A DNA stretch of 64,000 nt, taken from positions 78,954,520-79,018,519 of the forward strand of contig NC_058339.1 in NCBI RefSeq assembly GCF_905475395.1. The letters run 5' to 3'. Below the pieces are notes generated by a model, which saw only the letters and a list, made by a program, of their open reading frames with translations, was not told the DNA's origin and did not search any database. Both the position numbers and the translations under genes were made by a program. Of this stretch, positions 38,801 through 53,800 are shown piece after piece. The DNA comes from Chrysoperla carnea. Lineage: Eukaryota; Arthropoda; Insecta; Neuroptera; Chrysopidae. How positions within the stretch are numbered: position 1 is the stretch's first letter; each line of letters starts with the position of its first letter.

Positions 38801-41800
38801 TAGTTCTTACATTGTGGTGGTTGAATATTGCAATAACGGAAAGGATCTCCCGTATATCCTTGACGACATGTACATGATGGTAAATGATTGACTACTTGGC
38901 AATCTGCATTTTGTCCACATGTTCCTGGACAAGGATCTTGACATTTTTGTCTGATACATGCACGATTTGATGGACAATCTGAATTAAGGACGCATTCTGG
39001 CCTACAACCCTCATACGGGTTGCCAATATGGTCTGCCATACAAGTACAAGATCCGGCGCCATTTTGTTCACGGCATATAGCATTTGCTCCACATGGAGAA
39101 GGTACACAAGGTGTTGGTCTTTCTTGTGGTAATGATTGTATTTCTTGAACATTACAAACAGTGAATGGGTCCCCATAATAGCCAGGTAAACAAATACAAT
39201 TTGGTGTATGACTAACTACACGACATTCAGCATTTGCACCACAAGAGCCGGGGCATGGGTCTCGACATTTTTGATTAATACATGCTAATTGACTAGAACA
39301 TTCTCCGTTACTGACACATTCCGGTCTACAATTTGGTGGTGCACCAATAAATTCTGGTAGGCATGAGCAAGATGGCGAATCACCAGAAACTTGACACTGA
39401 GCATTAGGACCACATGGTGATGGCTGGCATGGGTTTGTTGGTATTTCCACGGGTGCTTGTTCAGCTGTGATGGTGGAAAGAAGTATTCGTTAATGAAAGA
39501 AGTTGAGTTGGAGAATTATTCATTGAATGAAAAAAATAGCTTACGTATTGGCGAGCATCGTATAAATGGATCCCCAGTATATCTTGGTGGGCAACTACAA
39601 ATTGGATTGTGATATACAACTTCGCATCTAGCACCAATGCCACATGTACCAGGACATGGATCGCGACATTTTTGATTGCTACATGCCTCATTAGCAGCAC
39701 ATTCAGAACTAACAACGCACTCTGGTCGACATGTTGGTGGACTACCAATATATCCCGGTACACAAGAACAAACAGCTTGTCCATTAATTTCGCGACATTG
39801 ACTGTTTGGTCCACATGGACTTGGATTACAAGGGTGTTTTATTTCGGGTGCTAAAATTATATATTTTATTATATTATTTTAAGGTTTAAGTTGTTTCATT
39901 TTATTTCGTTATTGAATTTCAATTTGCAAATTGAAAAAGTTTACTAATTTTAAAGCATAAATATTACACGTACCAGGTACTGGTCGACATTGTACAAATG
40001 CATTGCCCGTTTGACCTGGTGGGCAACTGCACATTGGAATATGATTAACCACATCACATAGTGCATTTTGTCCACAAGTGCCAGGGCATGGATTTGTACA
40101 TTTATTTCGTATACAAGCTTTATCACGTGGGCAATCCGAACTAAGAACACATTCAGGTCTACATCCAGAATATGGATCACCTTGATATTCCGGTAAGCAT
40201 GTACAAACACCATTATCACATTGTGCATTTGCACCGCAAGGTGATGGATTGCAAGGGTCTACCTCAATTGCTTCAGCTGTAATATTGAAAAATTTACAAA
40301 AATTTTTACATTATGCAAGACTAGAGGCAAAGTTATTTATTATATTTCAATCTTACGTGGAGGTGGCGGTTTCGGATAACAATTACTGAATGGATCACCA
40401 GTATATCCTTCAGGGCATGTACAAACAGGTGTATGATTAATAACACTGCATTGAGCATTTGCACCACAAGATCCAGGGCATGGGTCACGACATTTTTCAC
40501 GAATACATGCTTGATTACTTGCACATTCAGGATTTATTGTGCACTCTGGACGACAATTTGGTGGACTTCCAATATAATTGCTTAAACAAGAGCATGACGG
40601 TGTGCCACCGATATCACGACACTCAGAATATGGACCGCATGGCGATGGCAAACATGGATTTGTGTATATTGGTGCAGCCGGAGGTGGAGACGGTGCTATG
40701 TTTTAAGAAGAAAGAAAAATTGTTGATACCAGAAAAAAGTGTACATTTTTAGGAAAATTGAATATAAGTTTCTTACGTGGTATTGGGAAACATCTGCTGA
40801 ATGCATCACCAGTATGGCCTGATTTACATGAGCATATTGGACTGTGATTTATAACATGGCATTGTGCATTCAAACCGCAAGGGCCTGGACATGGGTCAAC
40901 ACATTTTTGATTCATACAAGCTTGACTTAAGGGACATTCCGCACTGACAGTACATTCAGGTCGACATCCTGGTGGTGAGCCAATAAATGTTGGTAAACAT
41001 GAGCATACTGCTTGGTTATTAATTTCTCTACATTGACTATTGGGTCCACACGGCGTTGGTACACATGGATTACCACGCTCTGGTTCAATAGCTGTTAATA
41101 ATAATTGAGCAGGGTTTTAAAATTTGATTATGAGTATATTCCATTTATAATAATAATTGCCAAAAAATGACAACTATCAGATTTAAGAAATAGTTCTTAC
41201 ATTGTGGTGGTTGAATATTGCAATAACGGAAAGGATCTCCCGTATATCCTTGACGACATGTACATGATGGTAAATGATTGACTACTTGGCAATCTGCATT
41301 TTGTCCACATGTTCCTGGACAAGGATCTTGACATTTTTGTCTGATACATGCACGATTTGATGGACAATCTGAATTAAGGACGCATTCTGGCCTACAACCC
41401 TCATACGGGTTGCCAATATGGTCTGCCATACAAGTACAAGATCCGGCGCCATTTTGTTCACGGCATATAGCATTTGCTCCACATGGAGAAGGTACACAAG
41501 GTGTTGGTCTTTCTTGTGGTAATGATTGTATTTCTTGAACATTACAAACAGTGAATGGGTCCCCATAATAGCCAGGTAAACAAATACAATTTGGTGTATG
41601 ACTAACTACACGACATTCAGCATTTGCACCACAAGAGCCGGGGCATGGGTCTCGACATTTTTGATTAATACATGCTAATTGACTAGAACATTCTCCGTTA
41701 CTGACACATTCCGGTCTACAATTTGGTGGTGCACCAATAAATTCTGGTAGGCATGAGCAAGATGGCGAATCACCAGAAACTTGACACTGAGCATTAGGAC

Positions 41801-44800
41801 CACATGGTGATGGCTGGCATGGGTTTGTTGGTATTTCCACGGGTGCTTGTTCAGCTGTGATGGTGGAAAGAAGTATTCGTTAATGAAAGAAGTTGAGTTG
41901 GAGAATTATTCATTGAATGAAAAAAATAGCTTACGTATTGGCGAGCATCGTATAAATGGATCCCCAGTATATCTTGGTGGGCAACTACAAATTGGATTGT
42001 GATATACAACTTCGCATCTAGCACCAATGCCACATGTACCAGGACATGGATCGCGACATTTTTGATTGCTACATGCCTCATTAGCAGCACATTCAGAACT
42101 AACAACGCACTCTGGTCGACATGTTGGTGGACTACCAATATATCCCGGTACACAAGAACAAACAGCTTGTCCATTAATTTCGCGACATTGACTGTTTGGT
42201 CCACATGGACTTGGATTGCAAGGGTGTTTTATTTCGGGTGCTAAAATTATATATTTTATTATATTATTTTAAGGTTTAAGTTGTTTCATTTTATTTCGTT
42301 ATTGAATTTCAATTTGCAAATTGAAAAAGTTTACTAATTTTAAAGCATAAATATTACACGTACCAGGTACTGGTCGACATTGTACAAATGCATTGCCCGT
42401 TTGACCTGGTGGGCAACTGCACATTGGAATATGATTAACCACATCACATAGTGCATTTTGTCCACAAGTGCCAGGGCATGGATTTGTACATTTATTTCGT
42501 ATACAAGCTTTATCACGTGGGCAATCCGAACTAAGAACACATTCAGGTCTACATCCAGAATATGGATCACCTTGATATTCCGGTAAGCATGTACAAACAC
42601 CATTATCACATTGTGCATTTGCACCGCAAGGTGATGGATTGCAAGGGTCTACCTCAATTGCTTCAGCTGTAATATTGAAAAATTTACAAAAATTTTTACA
42701 TTATGCAAGACTAGAGGCAAAGTTATTTATTATATTTCAATCTTACGTGGAGGTGGCGGTTTCGGATAACAATTACTGAATGGATCACCAGTATATCCTT
42801 CAGGGCATGTACAAACAGGTGTATGATTAATAACACTGCATTGAGCATTTGCACCACAAGATCCAGGGCATGGGTCACGACATTTTTCACGAATACATGC
42901 TTGATTACTTGCACATTCAGGATTTATTGTGCACTCTGGACGACAATTTGGAGGACTTCCAATATAATTGCTTAAACAAGAGCATGACGGTGTGCCACCG
43001 ATATCACGACACTCAGAATATGGACCGCATGGCGATGGCAAACATGGATTTGTGTATATTGGTGCAGCCGGAGGTGGAGACGGTGCTATGTTTTAAGAAG
43101 AAAGAAAAATTGTTGATACCAGAAAAAAGTGTACATTTTTAGGAAAATTGAATATAAGTTTCTTACGTGGTATTGGGAAACATCTGCTGAATGCATCACC
43201 AGTATGGCCTGATTTACATGAGCATATTGGACTGTGATTTATAACATGGCATTGTGCATTCAAACCGCAAGGGCCTGGACATGGGTCAACACATTTTTGA
43301 TTCATACAAGCTTGACTTAAGGGACATTCCGCACTGACAGTACATTCAGGTCGACATCCTGGTGGTGAGCCAATAAATGTTGGTAAACATGAGCATACTG
43401 CTTGGTTATTAATTTCTCTACATTGACTATTGGGTCCACACGGCGTTGGTACACATGGATTACCACGCTCTGGTTCAATAGCTGTTAATAATAATTGAGC
43501 AGGGTTTTAAAATTTGATTATGAGTATATTCCATTTATAATAATAATTGCCAAAAAATGACAACTATCAGATTTAAGAAATAGTTCTTACATTGTGGTGG
43601 TTGAATATTGCAATAACGGAAAGGATCTCCCGTATATCCTTGACGACATGTACATGATGGTAAATGATTGACTACTTGGCAATCTGCATTTTGTCCACAT
43701 GTTCCTGGACAAGGATCTTGACATTTTTGTCTGATACATGCACGATTTGATGGACAATCTGAATTAAGGACGCATTCTGGCCTACAACCCTCATACGGGT
43801 TGCCAATATGGTCTGCCATACAAGTACAAGATCCGGCGCCATTTTGTTCACGGCATATAGCATTTGCTCCACATGGAGAAGGTACACAAGGTGTTGGTCT
43901 TTCTTGTGGTAATGATTGTATTTCTTGAACATTACAAACAGTGAATGGGTCCCCATAATAGCCAGGTAAACAAATACAATTTGGTGTATGACTAACTACA
44001 CGACATTCAGCATTTGCACCACAAGAGCCGGGGCATGGGTCTCGACATTTTTGATTAATACATGCTAATTGACTAGAACATTCTCCGTTACTGACACATT
44101 CCGGTCTACAATTTGGTGGTGCACCAATAAATTCTGGTAGGCATGAGCAAGATGGCGAATCACCAGAAACTTGACACTGAGCATTAGGACCACATGGTGA
44201 TGGCTGGCATGGGTTTGTTGGTATTTCCACGGGTGCTTGTTCAGCTGTGATGGTGGAAAGAAGTATTCGTTAATGAAAGAAGTTGAGTTGGAGAATTATT
44301 CATTGAATGAAAAAAATAGCTTACGTATTGGCGAGCATCGTATAAATGGATCCCCAGTATATCTTGGTGGGCAACTACAAATTGGATTGTGATATACAAC
44401 TTCGCATCTAGCACCAATGCCACATGTACCAGGACATGGATCGCGACATTTTTGATTGCTACATGCCTCATTAGCAGCACATTCAGAACTAACAACGCAC
44501 TCTGGTCGACATGTTGGTGGACTACCAATATATCCCGGTACACAAGAACAAACAGCTTGTCCATTAATTTCGCGACATTGACTGTTTGGTCCACATGGAC
44601 TTGGATTGCAAGGGTGTTTTATTTCGGGTGCTAAAATTATATATTTTATTATATTATTTTAAGGTTTAAGTTGTTTCATTTTATTTCGTTATTGAATTTC
44701 AATTTGCAAATTGAAAAAGTTTACTAATTTTAAAGCATAAATATTACACGTACCAGGTACTGGTCGACATTGTACAAATGCATTGCCCGTTTGACCTGGT

Positions 44801-47800
44801 GGGCAACTGCACATTGGAATATGATTAACCACATCACATAGTGCATTTTGTCCACAAGTGCCAGGGCATGGATTTGTACATTTATTTCGTATACAAGCTT
44901 TATCACGTGGGCAATCCGAACTAAGAACACATTCAGGTCTACATCCAGAATATGGATCACCTTGATATTCCGGTAAGCATGTACAAACACCATTATCACA
45001 TTGTGCATTTGCACCGCAAGGTGATGGATTGCAAGGGTCTACCTCAATTGCTTCAGCTGTAATATTGAAAAATTTACAAAAATTTTTACATTATGCAAGA
45101 CTAGAGGCAAAGTTATTTATTATATTTCAATCTTACGTGGAGGTGGCGGTTTCGGATAACAATTACTGAATGGATCACCAGTATATCCTTCAGGGCATGT
45201 ACAAACAGGTGTATGATTAATAACACTGCATTGAGCATTTGCACCACAAGATCCAGGGCATGGGTCACGACATTTTTCACGAATACATGCTTGATTACTT
45301 GCACATTCAGGATTTATTGTGCACTCTGGACGACAATTTGGAGGACTTCCAATATAATTGCTTAAACAAGAGCATGACGGTGTGCCACCGATATCACGAC
45401 ACTCAGAATATGGACCGCATGGCGATGGCAAACATGGATTTGTGTATATTGGTGCAGCCGGAGGTGGAGACGGTGCTATGTTTTAAGAAGAAAGAAAAAT
45501 TGTTGATACCAGAAAAAAGTGTACATTTTTAGGAAAATTGAATATAAGTTTCTTACGTGGTATTGGGAAACATCTGCTGAATGCATCACCAGTATGGCCT
45601 GATTTACATGAGCATATTGGACTGTGATTTATAACATGGCATTGTGCATTCAAACCGCAAGGGCCTGGACATGGGTCAACACATTTTTGATTCATACAAG
45701 CTTGACTTAAGGGACATTCCGCACTGACAGTACATTCAGGTCGACATCCTGGTGGTGAGCCAATAAATGTTGGTAAACATGAGCATACTGCTTGGTTATT
45801 AATTTCTCTACATTGACTATTGGGTCCACACGGCGTTGGTACACATGGATTACCACGCTCTGGTTCAATAGCTGTTAATAATAATTGAGCAGGGTTTTAA
45901 AATTTGATTATGAGTATATTCCATTTATAATAATAATTGCCAAAAAATGACAACTATCAGATTTAAGAAATAGTTCTTACATTGTGGTGGTTGAATATTG
46001 CAATAACGGAAAGGATCTCCCGTATATCCTTGACGACATGTACATGATGGTAAATGATTGACTACTTGGCAATCTGCATTTTGTCCACATGTTCCTGGAC
46101 AAGGATCTTGACATTTTTGTCTGATACATGCACGATTTGATGGACAATCTGAATTAAGGACGCATTCTGGCCTACAACCCTCATACGGGTTGCCAATATG
46201 GTCTGCCATACAAGTACAAGATCCGGCGCCATTTTGTTCACGGCATATAGCATTTGCTCCACATGGAGAAGGTACACAAGGTGTTGGTCTTTCTTGTGGC
46301 AATGATTGTATTTCTTGAACATTACAAACAGTGAATGGGTCCCCATAATAGCCAGGTAAACAAATACAATTTGGTGTATGACTAACTACACGACATTCAG
46401 CATTTGCACCACAAGAGCCGGGGCATGGGTCTCGACATTTTTGATTAATACATGCTAATTGACTAGAACATTCTCCGTTACTGACACATTCCGGTCTACA
46501 ATTTGGTGGTGCACCAATAAATTCTGGTAGGCATGAGCAAGATGGCGAATCACCAGAAACTTGACACTGAGCATTAGGACCACATGGTGATGGCTGGCAT
46601 GGGTTTGTTGGTATTTCCACGGGTGCTTGTTCAGCTGTGATGGTGGAAAGAAGTATTCGTTAATGAAAGAAGTTGAGTTGGAGAATTATTCATTGAATGA
46701 AAAAAATAGCTTACGTATTGGCGAGCATCGTATAAATGGATCCCCAGTATATCTTGGTGGGCAACTACAAATTGGATTGTGATATACAACTTCGCATCTA
46801 GCACCAATGCCACATGTACCAGGACATGGATCGCGACATTTTTGATTGCTACATGCCTCATTAGCAGCACATTCAGAACTAACAACGCACTCTGGTCGAC
46901 ATGTTGGTGGACTACCAATATATCCCGGTACACAAGAACAAACAGCTTGTCCATTAATTTCGCGACATTGACTGTTTGGTCCACATGGACTTGGATTGCA
47001 AGGGTGTTTTATTTCGGGTGCTAAAATTATATATTTTATTATATTATTTTAAGGTTTAAGTTGTTTCATTTTATTTCGTTATTGAATTTCAATTTGCAAA
47101 TTGAAAAAGTTTACTAATTTTAAAGCATAAATATTACACGTACCAGGTACTGGTCGACATTGTACAAATGCATTGCCCGTTTGACCTGGTGGGCAACTGC
47201 ACATTGGAATATGATTAACCACATCACATAGTGCATTTTGTCCACAAGTGCCAGGGCATGGATTTGTACATTTATTTCGTATACAAGCTTTATCACGTGG
47301 GCAATCCGAACTAAGAACACATTCAGGTCTACATCCAGAATATGGATCACCTTGATATTCCGGTAAGCATGTACAAACACCATTATCACATTGTGCATTT
47401 GCACCGCAAGGTGATGGATTGCAAGGGTCTACCTCAATTGCTTCAGCTGTAATATTGAAAAATTTACAAAAATTTTTACATTATGCAAGACTAGAGGCAA
47501 AGTTATTTATTATATTTCAATCTTACGTGGAGGTGGCGGTTTCGGATAACAATTACTGAATGGATCACCAGTATATCCTTCAGGGCATGTACAAACAGGT
47601 GTATGATTAATAACACTGCATTGAGCATTTGCACCACAAGATCCAGGGCATGGGTCACGACATTTTTCACGAATACATGCTTGATTACTTGCACATTCAG
47701 GATTTATTGTGCACTCTGGACGACAATTTGGTGGACTTCCAATATAATTGCTTAAACAAGAGCATGACGGTGTGCCACCGATATCACGACACTCAGAATA

Positions 47801-50800
47801 TGGACCGCATGGCGATGGCAAACATGGATTTGTGTATATTGGTGCAGCCGGAGGTGGAGACGGTGCTATGTTTTAAGAAGAAAGAAAAATTTTTGATACC
47901 AGAAAAAAGTGTACATTTTTAGGAAAATTGAATATAAGTTTCTTACGTGGTATTGGGAAACATCTGCTGAATGCATCACCAGTATGGCCTGATTTACATG
48001 AGCATATTGGACTGTGATTTATAACATGGCATTGTGCATTCAAACCGCAAGGGCCTGGACATGGGTCAACACATTTTTGATTCATACAAGCTTGACTTAA
48101 GGGACATTCCGCACTGACAGTACATTCAGGTCGACATCCTGGTGGTGAGCCAATAAATGTTGGTAAACATGAGCATACTGCTTGGTTATTAATTTCTCTA
48201 CATTGACTATTGGGTCCACACGGCGTTGGTACACATGGATTACCACGCTCTGGTTCAATAGCTGTTAATAATAATTGAGCAGGGTTTTAAAATTTGATTA
48301 TGAGTATATTCCATTTATAATAATAATTGCCAAAAAATGACAACTATCAGATTTAAGAAATAGTTCTTACATTGTGGTGGTTGAATATTGCAATAACGGA
48401 AAGGATCTCCCGTATATCCTTGACGACATGTACATGATGGTAAATGATTGACTACTTGGCAATCTGCATTTTGTCCACATGTTCCTGGACAAGGATCTTG
48501 ACATTTTTGTCTGATACATGCACGATTTGATGGACAATCTGAATTAAGGACGCATTCTGGCCTACAACCCTCATACGGGTTGCCAATATGGTCTGCCATA
48601 CAAGTACAAGATCCGGCGCCATTTTGTTCACGGCATATAGCATTTGCTCCACATGGAGAAGGTACACAAGGTGTTGGTCTTTCTTGTGGCAATGATTGTA
48701 TTTCTTGAACATTACAAACAGTGAATGGGTCCCCATAATAGCCAGGTAAACAAATACAATTTGGTGTATGACTAACTACACGACATTCAGCATTTGCACC
48801 ACAAGAGCCGGGGCATGGGTCTCGACATTTTTGATTAATACATGCTAATTGACTAGAACATTCTCCGTTACTGACACATTCCGGTCTACAATTTGGTGGT
48901 GCACCAATAAATTCTGGTAGGCATGAGCAAGATGGCGAATCACCAGAAACTTGACACTGAGCATTAGGACCACATGGTGATGGCTGGCATGGGTTTGTTG
49001 GTATTTCCACGGGTGCTTGTTCAGCTGTGATGGTGGAAAGAAGTATTCGTTAATGAAAGAAGTTGAGTTGGAGAATTATTCATTGAATGAAAAAAATAGC
49101 TTACGTATTGGCGAGCATCGTATAAATGGATCCCCAGTATATCTTGGTGGGCAACTACAAATTGGATTGTGATATACAACTTCGCATCTAGCACCAATGC
49201 CACATGTACCAGGACATGGATCGCGACATTTTTGATTGCTACATGCCTCATTAGCAGCACATTCAGAACTAACAACGCACTCTGGTCGACATGTTGGTGG
49301 ACTACCAATATATCCCGGTACACAAGAACAAACAGCTTGTCCATTAATTTCGCGACATTGACTGTTTGGTCCACATGGACTTGGATTACAAGGGTGTTTT
49401 ATTTCGGGTGCTAAAATTATATATTTTATTATATTATTTTAAGGTTTAAGTTGTTTCATTTTATTTCGTTATTGAATTTCAATTTGCAAATTGAAAAAGT
49501 TTACTAATTTTAAAGCATAAATATTACACGTACCAGGTACTGGTCGACATTGTACAAATGCATTGCCCGTTTGACCTGGTGGGCAACTGCACATTGGAAT
49601 ATGATTAACCACATCACATAGTGCATTTTGTCCACAAGTGCCAGGGCATGGATTTGTACATTTATTTCGTATACAAGCTTTATCACGTGGGCAATCCGAA
49701 CTAAGAACACATTCAGGTCTACATCCAGAATATGGATCACCTTGATATTCCGGTAAGCATGTACAAACACCATTATCACATTGTGCATTTGCACCGCAAG
49801 GTGATGGATTGCAAGGGTCTACCTCAATTGCTTCAGCTGTAATATTGAAAAATTTACAAAAATTTTTACATTATGCAAGACTAGAGGCAAAGTTATTTAT
49901 TATATTTCAATCTTACGTGGAGGTGGCGGTTTCGGATAACAATTACTGAATGGATCACCAGTATATCCTTCAGGGCATGTACAAACAGGTGTATGATTAA
50001 TAACACTGCATTGAGCATTTGCACCACAAGATCCAGGGCATGGGTCACGACATTTTTCACGAATACATGCTTGATTACTTGCACATTCAGGATTTATTGT
50101 GCACTCTGGACGACAATTTGGTGGACTTCCAATATAATTGCTTAAACAAGAGCATGACGGTGTGCCACCGATATCACGACACTCAGAATATGGACCGCAT
50201 GGCGATGGCAAACATGGATTTGTGTATATTGGTGCAGCCGGAGGTGGAGACGGTGCTATGTTTTAAGAAGAAAGAAAAATTTTTGATACCAGAAAAAAGT
50301 GTACATTTTTAGGAAAATTGAATATAAGTTTCTTACGTGGTATTGGGAAACATCTGCTGAATGCATCACCAGTATGGCCTGATTTACATGAGCATATTGG
50401 ACTGTGATTTATAACATGGCATTGTGCATTCAAACCGCAAGGGCCTGGACATGGGTCAACACATTTTTGATTCATACAAGCTTGACTTAAGGGACATTCC
50501 GCACTGACAGTACATTCAGGTCGACATCCTGGTGGTGAGCCAATAAATGTTGGTAAACATGAGCATACTGCTTGGTTATTAATTTCTCTACATTGACTAT
50601 TGGGTCCACACGGCGTTGGTACACATGGATTACCACGCTCTGGTTCAATAGCTGTTAATAATAATTGAGCAGGGTTTTAAAATTTGATTATGAGTATATT
50701 CCATTTATAATAATAATTGCCAAAAAATGACAACTATCAGATTTAAGAAATAGTTCTTACATTGTGGTGGTTGAATATTGCAATAACGGAAAGGATCTCC

Positions 50801-53800
50801 CGTATATCCTTGACGACATGTACATGATGGTAAATGATTGACTACTTGGCAATCTGCATTTTGTCCACATGTTCCTGGACAAGGATCTTGACATTTTTGT
50901 CTGATACATGCACGATTTGATGGACAATCTGAATTAAGGACGCATTCTGGCCTACAACCCTCATACGGGTTGCCAATATGGTCTGCCATACAAGTACAAG
51001 ATCCGGCGCCATTTTGTTCACGGCATATAGCATTTGCTCCACATGGAGAAGGTACACAAGGTGTTGGTCTTTCTTGTGGCAATGATTGTATTTCTTGAAC
51101 ATTACAAACAGTGAATGGGTCCCCATAATAGCCAGGTAAACAAATACAATTTGGTGTATGACTAACTACACGACATTCAGCATTTGCACCACAAGAGCCG
51201 GGGCATGGGTCTCGACATTTTTGATTAATACATGCTAATTGACTAGAACATTCTCCGTTACTGACACATTCCGGTCTACAATTTGGTGGTGCACCAATAA
51301 ATTCTGGTAGGCATGAGCAAGATGGCGAATCACCAGAAACTTGACACTGAGCATTAGGACCACATGGTGATGGCTGGCATGGGTTTGTTGGTATTTCCAC
51401 GGGTGCTTGTTCAGCTGTGATGGTGGAAAGAAGTATTCGTTAATGAAAGAAGTTGAGTTGGAGAATTATTCATTGAATGAAAAAAATAGCTTACGTATTG
51501 GCGAGCATCGTATAAATGGATCCCCAGTATATCTTGGTGGGCAACTACAAATTGGATTGTGATATACAACTTCGCATCTAGCACCAATGCCACATGTACC
51601 AGGACATGGATCGCGACATTTTTGATTGCTACATGCCTCATTAGCAGCACATTCAGAACTAACAACGCACTCTGGTCGACATGTTGGTGGACTACCAATA
51701 TATCCCGGTACACAAGAACAAACAGCTTGTCCATTAATTTCGCGACATTGACTGTTTGGTCCACATGGACTTGGATTACAAGGGTGTTTTATTTCGGGTG
51801 CTAAAATTATATATTTTATTATATTATTTTAAGGTTTAAGTTGTTTCATTTTATTTCGTTATTGAATTTCAATTTGCAAATTGAAAAAGTTTACTAATTT
51901 TAAAGCATAAATATTACACGTACCAGGTACTGGTCGACATTGTACAAATGCATTGCCCGTTTGACCTGGTGGGCAACTGCACATTGGAATATGATTAACC
52001 ACATCACATAGTGCATTTTGTCCACAAGTGCCAGGGCATGGATTTGTACATTTATTTCGTATACAAGCTTTATCACGTGGGCAATCCGAACTAAGAACAC
52101 ATTCAGGTCTACATCCAGAATATGGATCACCTTGATATTCCGGTAAGCATGTACAAACACCATTATCACATTGTGCATTTGCACCGCAAGGTGATGGATT
52201 GCAAGGGTCTACCTCAATTGCTTCGGCTGTAATATTGAAAAATTTACAAAAATTTTTACATTATGCAAGACTAGAGGCAAAGTTATTTATTATATTTCAA
52301 TCTTACGTGGAGGTGGCGGTTTCGGATAACAATTACTGAATGGATCACCAGTATATCCTTCAGGGCATGTACAAACAGGTGTATGATTAATAACACTGCA
52401 TTGAGCATTTGCACCACAAGATCCAGGGCATGGGTCACGACATTTTTCACGAATACATGCTTGATTACTTGCACATTCAGGATTTATTGTGCACTCTGGA
52501 CGACAATTTGGTGGACTTCCAATATAATTGCTTAAACAAGAGCATGACGGTGTGCCACCGATATCACGACACTCAGAATATGGACCGCATGGCGATGGCA
52601 AACATGGATTTGTGTATATTGGTGCAGCCGGAGGTGGAGACGGTGCTATGTTTTAAGAAGAAAGAAAAATTGTTGATACCAGAAAAAAGTGTACATTTTT
52701 AGGAAAATTGAATATAAGTTTCTTACGTGGTATTGGGAAACATCTGCTGAATGCATCACCAGTATGGCCTGATTTACATGAGCATATTGGACTGTGATTT
52801 ATAACATGGCATTGTGCATTCAAACCGCAAGGGCCTGGACATGGGTCAACACATTTTTGATTCATACAAGCTTGACTTAAGGGACATTCCGCACTGACAG
52901 TACATTCAGGTCGACATCCTGGTGGTGAGCCAATAAATGTTGGTAAACATGAGCATACTGCTTGGTTATTAATTTCTCTACATTGACTATTGGGTCCACA
53001 CGGCGTTGGTACACATGGATTACCACGCTCTGGTTCAATAGCTGTTAATAATAATTGAGCAGGGTTTTAAAATTTGATTATGAGTATATTCCATTTATAA
53101 TAATAATTGCCAAAAAATGACAACTATCAGATTTAAGAAATAGTTCTTACATTGTGGTGGTTGAATATTGCAATAACGGAAAGGATCTCCCGTATATCCT
53201 TGACGACATGTACATGATGGTAAATGATTGACTACTTGGCAATCTGCATTTTGTCCACATGTTCCTGGACAAGGATCTTGACATTTTTGTCTGATACATG
53301 CACGATTTGATGGACAATCTGAATTAAGGACGCATTCTGGCCTACAACCCTCATACGGGTTGCCAATATGGTCTGCCATACAAGTACAAGATCCGGCGCC
53401 ATTTTGTTCACGGCATATAGCATTTGCTCCACATGGAGAAGGTACACAAGGTGTTGGTCTTTCTTGTGGCAATGATTGTATTTCTTGAACATTACAAACA
53501 GTGAATGGGTCCCCATAATAGCCAGGTAAACAAATACAATTTGGTGTATGACTAACTACACGACATTCAGCATTTGCACCACAAGAGCCGGGGCATGGGT
53601 CTCGACATTTTTGATTAATACATGCTAATTGACTAGAACATTCTCCGTTACTGACACATTCCGGTCTACAATTTGGTGGTGCACCAATAAATTCTGGTAG
53701 GCATGAGCAAGATGGCGAATCACCAGAAACTTGACACTGAGCATTAGGACCACATGGTGATGGCTGGCATGGGTTTGTTGGTATTTCCACGGGTGCTTGT

